A stretch of DNA of 64,000 nt from Onchocerca volvulus (Eukaryota > Nematoda > Chromadorea > Rhabditida > Onchocercidae). Each line of letters starts with the position of its first letter. Position 1 is the first letter of the stretch. Positions 53,730 through 64,000 of the stretch are shown here, one piece after another. The DNA lies in NCBI GenBank assembly GCA_000499405.2, contig HG738139.1, positions 6,348,616-6,412,615 on the forward strand, given 5' to 3'. A program made the position numbers and the translations under genes. Below the pieces are notes generated by a model. It saw only the letters and a list, made by a program, of their open reading frames with translations, did not search any database and was not told the origin of the DNA.

Positions 53730-56046
53730 GTCAAATAATTCAAAGCCTGAAAAACAAAGATTACGTAAATTGATCTGATGATCCGTTCAGTAATTTCCTA
53801 CAACATTTACAGTGAGATTTCATTTCAGTTGCTGCAAAGAACGAATCATCACATCATTGATTTCTGTCAAAGTAATTATCAAATTTTTGTTAAATTTAAG
53901 TGCAATTGAGTAATTTTGTATGTAACCAAATTAGATGTACATAATATTTGAGATCATTATTCGATAATAAATAATCGCTTTCAGATGGGTTAAAGTTATT
54001 AAAGTTCAACTAGGATTATTTACTCTCGGAAAATGAAATCCGGTTCCACATCAGCATCATGTTTCCTAATTTTTAATAAACTAAATCATGTTTATGAATT
54101 AATCGAGTAATTCTGATTTTGTAAAAAATTCTCTTCACTAAAATAAATGCTTATCCTCATCTTAAAAATTTTTTGCGCTTTTTCTAAATTCATGAAAACG
54201 TGTTCAGTATTTAAGTTTTTTTGATAGTTGAGTCTCTGAACTATGTCTGCAGAATGTTGTCCGCAAAATGAATTGAAACATGGGGAAAATTATACCTTTG
54301 GTTAGTTAATTTCAGGAAATTAAATAAGAAAGAACTTCGATCAATCAACCAATTATTTAATAAATTTCATTATAATTTATTTAGAATTCTTTTGTTTGTG
54401 ATAATATAATAATACGAATGATTTCTCAATTCTTGTCGGCAATAACATAATTTATGCTTTTTCGAAGTTTTCTTCAAATAATCTAATATTTATTCAAAAT
54501 TTTGATTATTTCAAAAAAAATTCACAGTTTTTTTCAGGAAACGAATTCAAAACAGATGACAAAAATTAGTTCATAAGAGTTCTGGGAAGTGATAACTAGC
54601 AAGAACGAGACTAAACAAAGCTTAAAGCTTTCGTTGCAACTTGGGATAATGAGAACATTTTCATTGGCCCAACTGAATCAACTGCCACCCATTCCCATCG
54701 ATGACTAATGCTTTCTATCAGCTCCATCTATACTGATGATAAGTTACATCGAGCAATTATACATTCTACAAGTGGCAAAATTAATTTTTTCAATCAAATA
54801 ATTGCAAAATCTGAAGATCACAGCAACTTTTTTCATCCTTATCACTAGACATTTTTTCATTACTTATCAGTAGATTGGAGTGATATGAGACTAATAGAGA
54901 GCCTAGCTTATTAGCCTAGAATAATGCATGCCCTTATTTGTTCAGGCATTTTACTCTGGACTAATCTAAGGATATTACCAAGTTTTAGGGAACTGATAGC
55001 CTCTGAAATCCTTCGAATGAATATTCTCGTCGATACTAAAGAGTGCCGAGAGTGAAATGGTATTAAGACGGAAAAAACTTGAATTTTTAGGAAGAAAAAA
55101 TAAAAAGTAAAAAAAGTAGAATAAAAATAAATGTAAGAAAAATAAATAAAAATAAAAAAAACATTTAGAGAAATAGGCGACTGACTTTCTCTAAGAGAAT
55201 AAAGTATTAATTTTGGAAGAATTTCAGTATGAATGAATGGACAAACGTCCATTGTTAAAGGAAAATTAGAAGAAATTATAAATTTTTGATTAGCATTAGC
55301 AATCGAAAATTCGCTTCTAATTTAACTCTCAAATGAAAGAATTTCAGTAATTAGAAATATGGAAATTGTTCTCACAAGGTATTGGGAAGTATGAATAATA
55401 GCAAGAAGAGAAAAACTCTCTCTCTTTCTTTGTGTAAAGGAAAATATTCAAACTTTTTGCAACACAATTTTATTCACAATTTTTTTTTTCTTTACATTCA
55501 AAAGTGATTTCATTATCCAATTTTAAGCCAGTAGTAGAATACTACCAGCTGAAGTAAACATAAATTAGAGGAATTTTTTGGATAAAAAAGAATTCGTTTC
55601 GTAGACAGCGAATTTTCATGAGAGTGCTTGAATAAAGATGAAGTTCTTGTGTGTTTACACATTGCCATCAACTTACTATCTGGTTTTTTAAAACTAAAAT
55701 TGACCTAAAAATTATAAAAATTTAAGAAAAAATAAGTTTCAATGAATTATAATTTTTATTCCTTTCTTGAAATGTTGCCGAATCATGCAATTGAAACATT
55801 TGTTGAAGATGATCGTTTCGTTTAATTTACTAAACCAAATGAATAAGTCAGACCAAAGAGTAATTTCTGCTCTACTGTGGAAAATCCACTATTACATAGT
55901 TTATCATCATGGCGTGACATGTGAAACAACTCAAAGCTTTAACCAAATTTTTTAGTTTCATTTACATAAATGGTTTAAAATTAATAAATCAAAAATTTTT
56001 TGAAAAAATTCTATTTAACAAAAAAAAAAAAAAAAGAACCAAAAAA

Positions 56047-56074
56047 TGTCACAATTTTAATAAAAATTGTGACA
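56047..56074. repeat. 12-bp hairpin
   Basis: TGTCACAATTTT is followed 4 bases later by its exact reverse complement. It stands alone in non-coding DNA with A-rich flanks, and no role is apparent. Confidence 0.6.
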
Positions 56075-59000
56075 CTTTTCCTATAAAATAAATAGATCAT
56101 TATCATAGTAGCATTAGCATTTCATATTTGAATATGAAAAAAAAAAGTTGGACGCTGTACTCTCTTGCCCTAAAATCAAAACAGGAATAAAATATGTCTC
56201 AGATTTCAGTTGTGTGATAATAGAAAAGCATAAAAGGCTCATTTTACCTCCTAAAGCTGAATTTATCAAGTTCGATAAGTAATATAAATCTTTTCGAAGT
56301 TTTTTTGCAGAATAGAAACTGAAGTTGAGTCTTTACTTCTTGGAATAATAATTTGATGCAAATGCGACATACATTTTCAATCACCGTTTTGCAGTTATCT
56401 TCCTTAACAACTTTTTTCAAAAGTTGTTTTAGTTCTTCCAAATTTCATTCCCTTTAAAATTATCTCATCTTTTTTAAATTTATCGAAAATAATAGAAGAT
56501 ATATTGATATAAGCGAAAGAATATAAATGGACATAAATGAACAGGACATGGACAATAGAAGAATATCCAATTGTTGGCGGATTAAAATAATAATATTTAA
56601 TTTTAAGTGCATGTTTTGCAAATTTCGAAAATTTTGCAATGAACCGCTTGAGCGATTGTACAATAAAATTTCTCATTTCTTGATATTATTATGATGTTTA
56701 TAATATTTTAGCTTCAATTATTTCACAAAAATGAAAAAAAAAGGATTCAATTCGACTAGCAAAATTTTTTTCTATCTCATTCATTCAAATTCGAATAAAC
56801 TTATGAGGATATGATTTCAGCAACATATATTGAATCATTTGAAATTAGAGGAAAATCAGAAAGTTTTCATAATCAAGAAAAATAAATGAAAGTTTTTTTA
56901 ATTAAATACATGGATTGAGTGATTTTTTCAACTAATTTTAATATATTTCCATGACAAAGTAATCTTTCTCAACGATCAATGAAGAATGAGAGGATCTTTC
57001 TTACAAAAACATAATGGAAATTTAAAATCTGCAATTCGACTATCAAAACATTTCCTAAACTGATTTGTTATATTTCTTTTCATCATTTCTAAATGATTTG
57101 AAACATCTTCAAATAGCAAAAGTTGAAAATTATTATATTTCATCTTCAACCTGTTCTAGTTACCGACTTCGTTTTATTCAAATTTTACTTTGAACACTAG
57201 CAGATAGATAAGCTAAGAATATGATTTTCAAGAAAAAAACAGGAAAAAGTGTTTAGTTTGTCTTGAGGAAAAGTGCGAATAATTCTATAGAATGACAATT
57301 AGTTGGCCTTTTATGGGTGGAAATGGGTAAACTTTGGGAAATATAAAGGATTGTTTGTTAGGAAAAGAAGAAAAACAATTTAGTGACAGCTAATGAGACT
57401 AATAATTCGTCGGCATCAAGCGAAACTTCATTTGCTTAAACGGTTAAGAAAGAGTTTATGAATACTTTCATGGAAAGGAGACTAAATGTTTCTTGCACTT
57501 TCCTATCGTTCAATGAACATTTTTGGTACCATTATTAAAAGTTATGTATTTAGAAAAAAAATAAATAATGAAAAGTTAAAGTAAAATTTCTGCTGAATGA
57601 ATTCATAGAATGATCTTGTTTAATTACCCTCTAACTTATCCACTGAAATTAACTTTTCAAATTATTAGGGCATGAATAAAACATTGTTTGAATGGTTTTT
57701 TTCTTGAATTATTTATTTATTTTTTGCTTATTAAGAGATAAGGTTCAATTTTTCAAAATCAAAGGAAACTTTTGAATTTTTTTTTTTTTTTTTTCAGTCT
57801 GATAGCTGCTTAACTTTCTTGGTGACTTAAAATGAGCTTAAATTTTAATTTCATTTCGCTTGTTTTATTTTACTCAAAAATGTTATAAGTGAATAGATTG
57901 TTAGTTATATTGCTAAATTAGCTACACACACAAAAAAAAAAAAAGAAAAAAGAAAAGAACACAAGTACACAACTATCTTCAAAATTTTTGAAGTTCTCCA
58001 AAAGTGTAGAATTCTGGAGTATAGAACTATTCTTGTGCTAATCAATCAGAGAACATTGATATCGATAGTATTCTTAAGCTGTCAAGTTTCATTTTAACTC
58101 TTTTGAATTTTTTTTTTCTTAAAATTAAACAAATATACATCTGTAGTGAATAATGTTTCTTGTGGGATTTGATTTGGTCATTGAATCTGAGGCGTAGGAG
58201 AAGATAAATTGTTACAAATTTTCGAAAAGTTTAATTCCTCGTAAAATAGTGAGATTTAATAATCTTTACTCTGAGAATAAATAAAGATTGATTTCTCAGT
58301 AAAAATTCTAGTAATCATAAATGATAGTAGCAATAGTAGCAGAATATTTTGGCAGCAATGACGAATAATGAATATGATTATGATGACAGTAATTAATAGC
58401 TAGATCAAGCTAACTTTTGATGCTAATACAGGCCAGGAGCTAAGAATCGATACTAAAAACATGGCACCATGAAGTTTTGATAGTAAAAATCTTTACCGTT
58501 GTTTTTTTTCTTTCTTTTGTCGTATTTTGTTACCTGACTTCTTTCTGTTTTAAAAATGCACCAATGTCTCCTATTTAGCTTTCGGTTTCTGAAATCCTGA
58601 GTGAAAACATTTCATAGTTTTCAGAATCCTCATTTCACAAACTGCAAAATTGAAGTAATTTGCCGATCGATACAAAATTATTTCCTTTATTTACTGAAAC
58701 AGAAGAAAAACATCATGTCGCAAAGGAAATCTTACTGCACAGCAGGAATCTCACTTGTCAGCAATTTTATAAATTCTATCAAATGTGAGAACACCATGTG
58801 CTGAGGACAAAGTGTGACGAATGTGACAGTAGGATTTCAGGCTAAAATAAGCAAGCCTATATTGTTGATGAGATATCGGACAGTTAAGCAAGTTGACATA
58901 CTGTGGACGTTTTGATAACATATCCGTTAAAGCATGGCGCTTCGTTAATCGTATGTGAAAGAACAGATCGGTCTAAGAAATAATAGAGATGTCCTTGCTT

Positions 59001-59530
59001 TCAACTATTCCCGTGGGATCGCGGTTCAATCCTTTATAATATAAGTGAAATAGATGGCAGCAATGTCTTTTTGAATTCGTTGAACTGACTATTCAGGATA
59101 TTTCATATTTCTATTAAGGGAATAGATTTCATTTCAATGCTGTTATAAACTTATATGTTTCAATAAAAAAGAAAAACGAAAAAAAATTAAATTGAAATTG
59201 GAAAGCAAAGTTAGTTTATAAAGCATAGAAAAATTAAGCAACATATTTTGGATTTAAATTAATAACCAAGCATTTCTCCAAGTATTCCATATTTTTAATT
59301 TGCAGTTTCCGAAACATTTTTGAAAAAGGCATATTGTTATTTTGAAATTATTCAAGAAAATTTCAGAAAAGATAAAAAGACTCCTTTTTGTTTTGTTTAG
59401 CTTATCGATGATCATTCTATTTTGCATCTTTCTCTCCTGTCAGTGATAATTTCAAGATCAACTAGAAATCATCCACTGATGAGGCTAATCATCCGGAAAA
59501 TATAGCTGCTTTCATTGTAGCTCATCCACT

Positions 59531-59555
59531 TTACTACTACTACTACTACTACTAT
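59531..59555. repeat. (TAC) microsatellite
   Basis: About eight uninterrupted copies of the trinucleotide TAC in non-coding DNA. It is likely to be length-polymorphic. Confidence 0.85.
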
Positions 59556-62500
59556 AGTCATAAAATATTTATGTGGAAAAAAATGACTTCAAACTATTAA
59601 TGTCCATGTTGATGCACTACGTCACTTAATTTTTGGATATTTAAATATTACAGAGTATTTATAAATTGAAAATTGCACGAATATTGACGTTTTCACTTCA
59701 TGAACATTCGTCAATTCTCTCAAAATGTCGATATTACAGCAGAAATCTGAACGATAGGAAGGAATAAATTGCAATCATTGCCAGATAGCACTAAGGTAAT
59801 ATAATATTTCAGAAGCAATCTTTCTGCATCATTTCCATCGATAAATTTTAACATTTCTAGGGGATTATCACTTGAATACGATGTAAGAGACTAATATTAT
59901 TTAAATTCAAAGTGTTATTTCTAATTTATTAAAAAAACGATTCAAAGCGTTAAAAGTAAAATTAATTATTTCTGAGAAGTTTCTCGAAATACTGTTTCCT
60001 GAGTTTCTCGAAATATACAGCAACATTGAAAAAAAGAAATAAAAGTAACGAACTTTAATCAGTATCTAAGCAAGTTTTAGACTTCCGAAATAATTTGAAA
60101 ATTTATTTTCAACTATAATAACAAAATTTTGATGTTCTCAAAATATTTAACTGAAAAGAGTCTAGCAAAAATGGGCAAAAAGCAATTCATTTTATTTCCA
60201 AAACTCTCTGGCTTCATTGGCATATAACAACTAAAAGAGATGTGTTGGTTATATTCCTGAGTTTATTATCATCATCTTATTACATTACTGTAACCAAATT
60301 GATAAATATTTAAATGAAAAGCGGTGGCCAAAAACTCGGAGACCAAAGGTCAATTCAGACTTGAAAATAAATGACCTACAGCAACTATCAATTGCGGGCT
60401 CATATATGGTTCAAAGGATATAAGTTCAATTTTGAAGTTAGGTGATTGAGATACGTGAATGAAAAATGAAGTGATTTAAAGAGCTTTCGCGGGATTTTAG
60501 CATTTGCCATTCAGAGATTTTTGCTTCGAAATGTATTTCTTGTTTCAATAAAATATAAAATTTTGCTGTAAATATCTGAATGAATAGAATTCTCTGTGTG
60601 CTGCTTTCTGTTATGTATAAATGACTTCAAATACGAAAAATCAGATAAGCAATAAATTTTGCTCAATGATTAATCTGAATTTAGCATTTCATACATTGCT
60701 ATCATGCAAGTGAAAGAAATGATCGAAAATGCAAATTTATATTTCAGAAGAATGAAGTTCTTATTAGTTACATATACCACTATTATTAAAAATTTTGAAA
60801 AATGGCAACTTTGTTTATAATTATAAATAATTGCTGCAATGAAGAAGGATGACGGTGGGAGACGAAACGAGTTCATCTGCTTAGAGTAGAATGAAATTCT
60901 CAATGATAAAACTTCACCTTTGAATTCAACAATGAATACAATAATTTGTCACTAGCATTTAATAAACCCAAAATTATCCAAGAGCTATAAATCAATGGCG
61001 GAATTATTCGTTCTTGAGAGATGGACTTGCTAGGTCAATGGGATATTGTTGCTGTTTTTGACTTTTAAAAATACTTCTTTTACGATGATAAATAATTTTG
61101 GATAATCTTAGAAACTAAAAAAAGGATGGCATAGTTTTAAATAATATGGGAGAATTCGAAAACATCGAATAAAGAGTATCAAGCAAATCAGAGTACTTGT
61201 TTGGTGAATTAATCCGATATAATCAATTGTATATAAGCAGTTGAAAGTGATTATCAGAACGGGCTAGAATTGGACCAAAAATTATTAAGTGAATAAAATA
61301 CACAACAGTTGTTTTAACAATAACAGTTATCATAAAAATTTAATCTGTGATAGTAAATGTCAAAAACATATTCAAATGGATACTTCGAAATTGCTTGGAA
61401 ATATGAAAATCATACAAAAAGAGTCACTTCTTTAAGAAGTATTCAAATTTTAATCAAACTTCGTCAGTGCAAATAACTTGCATAAAGGTCGATTGATTTT
61501 AAGCACTTCGCCAGGAAAATATGCAGAAAGAGATTTATTTCATAAGTTGTGCGAGCATTTTGTGGGAAGATTTTAAAAACTGGCATAATTCCACCCCATT
61601 GGCAGCCGTTCTCTTGAGATGAGCGTTATCCCGCACATAAGAATAAATTGTTTATTAAATTTATTTAATAAAGCGAAAGCCGATACCTACAACAGCATAC
61701 AAACAGATGTGCAAATTAACAAGTATTTCTCGATGTAATAATACTATTTAATAATATTAAGAGCAAATATATAGCGAATTTATGCTTAATTATGAATATG
61801 TATAATTATCCCAATGTTCTAAAAACTGAAATTTAAAATCGAAATTTTTTTTTGAATTTAAATTCCATACGTTTTTATGCAAAAAAAAAAACAAAACTAA
61901 TGCATATCTATCCATATGGGATTGCCTGCAAAACACTTAGAATTGAAGAAAGAATTCTTTGAGTAATTGCATTTGCTATTTGTTGCCTGAAAACATAGGA
62001 CGAAGCAATTTTTCATGAATAACTTAATATAATGATTGGGATTTTTCTGTTTTCATTAAGTCCGGATTTGCTACCATTCCTGAACGATTACATCCTGCTT
62101 GACGTCTTCTCTGCAACTTTCTTCTTTGTTTTTGTCGTGGTCGTAATTGATTTTCAGATAATCAATATTTAAAAATATTCGTGATTTAAAAAATTTTTTC
62201 TTGAAATCTTCCATTTTTATTTTACTCCTTCACTTCCAAAATACGACAGCCTATTCATTGTATCGACAAAATTTCAATTATTTGAATTAAGTAATCGTTA
62301 AATTTACCACAAATATGATGATGATGTTGTTGTAGAAGTCAATATAAAATGTTTGTATGTTTGTGAACGCAAGACCACTCTTAATTTTCAATGTCCGATT
62401 GTATTATTCCGTTGAAGAGGAAGATGGAGAAGACTGCAGACACTTCAAAATAATGTCACATGCTCAATGTGACCTTTTGATAAATAGAAATTTACTACAA

Positions 62501-64000
62501 TAAGAAAAAAAGTGATGCAATAATAATTCTTTTACAAATACGCATAAAATTGACGAACAATAAATGATTTCATAAATCGTTTCAAAAGAGTACTTTCAAA
62601 TATCATTTATTTCAATTGTTCTACCATCATATTACCAATTCCGCATTTCGAAGCAGTATTTTAACCACATACTCTTAAAACAGATTTGACGAATAGGAAA
62701 TTTTCATGCTGAAAACAGAATTCTTTTTGTGATGTATTTATTTCCCGTCTATAAAACGGTTTATTCTGGAATAATTGTGAGTAGAAAAAAGTTCTTAAAG
62801 GTTCATTGCTTTCCTGAATAGGAAAAACAATCAATAGTTTAAATTTGAAAATTATTGAATTAAAAAGGATATCTATCAAAAGCTTGTATAAATGATAATA
62901 TATCTTCCATTTATAAGTAAGCAATTTTATTAAATTACATGTTAAATCGAATAACTGAAAAAAACTTTTGAGATGCAAATTATTCTTTTCTGGGAAAGAA
63001 ACATATATTTTATAAAAATTCTGCATAAAACTTCATTTTTTTTTAAACGTGTTCTTGATGATTAGAAGAATTTTCAATTTTTTTTTTCAAAAAGAAGATT
63101 AAATGATAAAAATAGTTGAATCGAAAACTTACGTGTCAGATCTGTATCAATTATTTGCTTAATAATTGATGCTTGTTATCTTATGCAACTGATCACTGAG
63201 ATGACAAGCATAAAATCCTGCAATTTTAGGTTTTTCAATATTACTTTACTTCGCAGAAAAATATTAAAATTGCGAATGTTGGAAAAAAAAAAAAAGAATG
63301 TTAAAAGTTGAAGAATTGCAAAGGCTATCAGAAAAAACAAATCAATGAACATATCTTTTATCTCTATAAAATAAGAAACATTTACGAAATTTTTCTAGCT
63401 TTTAAAAAATTTAAATTATATTTCAAAAGAATTCTGCTGATTACGTTTTCTTTTAGGCGACAAACTTCCCCAGAAAAGAAGCAATTTTTCGTTGGTCACA
63501 TTTACAGTTATTAGTAATATGGATATATTACGAAGAGCATTTCATGCCAAATTTTTATTCTGTTCAAAAAAAATGTCTGTAGTGATCTTTGATCTCATTA
63601 TTTCAATTGACGAAAATTTTAGTTGAATTGAAAGTTGTCCAGCGATGAGAGTTCTGATTGACATCACTGAGATTACCTTGAGGTGGTGCAATTTGCAAAG
63701 ACGAGTTAAGAATAAAAATATTGTCAATACAGTATATGGCAACTAATAATCAAAAAGTAACTTGGAATTTTTTATTACACATGTTAAAGTTTATGGGATT
63801 TTAAATTAAATTCTTCTCTGGAAATTTCGCATTTTGTGGTATGCCTAATTATAGAATGTCATCCGAAATTTTTCTTGTGGATGAAATTCTTCAGTAAATT
63901 CGCATACCAAATTAACTCCATTTACGTATAAAAGTTTCATTTAAGCGTTCTAATGAAAGTAGCTAAAATCATCGAAGTGAAAAAAAACTAATTTGTCTAG

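Larger units (their letters stand above)
53730..64000. other. Gene-poor 10 kb
   Basis: I see no supportable gene. Candidate frames (54911-55252, 56404-56676 and 62661-63026, all minus) are Phe/Ile/Leu-rich, without splice partners or domains. Contents are simple repeats, a 12-bp inverted repeat at 56047-56074 (TGTCACAATTTT), a TAC microsatellite at 59531-59555, poly-A and poly-T runs, and a B-box-like string near 59022 that does not fold as a tRNA. Confidence 0.45.

Noticed and set aside
54911..55252. 113-codon minus-strand frame
   Set aside because: Half of it is Phe/Tyr/Ile from A/T-rich repeats. No splice signals or family match, and chance frames of this size are expected in 10 kb of AT-rich DNA.
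58921..59040. Possible tRNA gene because of GGTTCAATCC (B-box-like)
   Set aside because: No acceptor stem, D-arm or anticodon stem can be paired around it in a tRNA geometry.
61570..61660. G+C-richer minus-strand stretch reading AHLKRTAANGVELCQ
   Set aside because: Only about 37 codons between stops, with no splice partners. Too short to support as a gene or transposase fragment.
1..64000. CRISPR arrays, telomeric TTAGGC repeats, rRNA, Wolbachia-type bacterial inserts
   Set aside because: None seen. Repeats present are microsatellites, one satellite and isolated hairpins, and all recognised genes have introns.

Overview
This is nuclear DNA from a nematode, most likely a clade III (filarial-type) parasite. 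The DNA is AT-rich and genes are split into many short exons. Introns end in TTTCAG-type acceptors, and several start codons sit a few bases after an unpaired acceptor, as expected for spliced-leader trans-splicing. One gene is a clear orthologue of the nematode Twist factor HLH-8. The genus assignment is inference. No bacterial, viral or CRISPR sequence was recognised.

Layout. 1-5133: non-coding, with a CAC/TAC-rich satellite and a striking 39-bp perfect inverted repeat. 5134-19092, plus strand: three genes in tandem. They are a Trm7/FTSJ1 tRNA 2'-O-methyltransferase (10 exons, 349 aa), mitochondrial GatB (10 exons, 502 aa, one GC-AG intron) and a large zinc-finger protein (about 18 exons, about 920 aa) built from seven copies of a roughly 100-residue module. 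20307-21925, plus strand: hlh-8/Twist (4 exons, 168 aa). 26868-29969, minus strand: an SBSPON-type secreted protein with somatomedin B and thrombospondin-1 domains (7 exons, 440 aa). 35325-38329 and 51182-53701, minus strand: two paralogous single-pass membrane proteins with the same five-exon, phase 0-0-0-2 structure, about 12.9 kb apart. A possible two-exon coding fragment lies between them (47212-47609). 53702-64000: no supportable gene.

All exon chains were built by hand from splice signals, phase continuity and domain continuity. Every listed internal junction keeps frame except the first donor of the zinc-finger gene, which is unresolved. Two of the genes act in tRNA biology: Trm7 modifies the anticodon loop of cytosolic tRNAs, and GatB makes Gln-tRNA(Gln) in mitochondria. 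HLH-8 is a mesoderm regulator. The three minus-strand genes enter the secretory pathway.

The most unusual items are the seven-fold zinc-finger/CFPGW module, the somatomedin B domain split by a roughly 158-residue insertion, the uncharacterised membrane-protein pair with unrelated tails, a 26-bp hairpin in trm7 intron 1 that looks like a pre-miRNA, the 39-bp perfect hairpin at 3424-3523, and a tight GATA-site cluster at 42408-42585.
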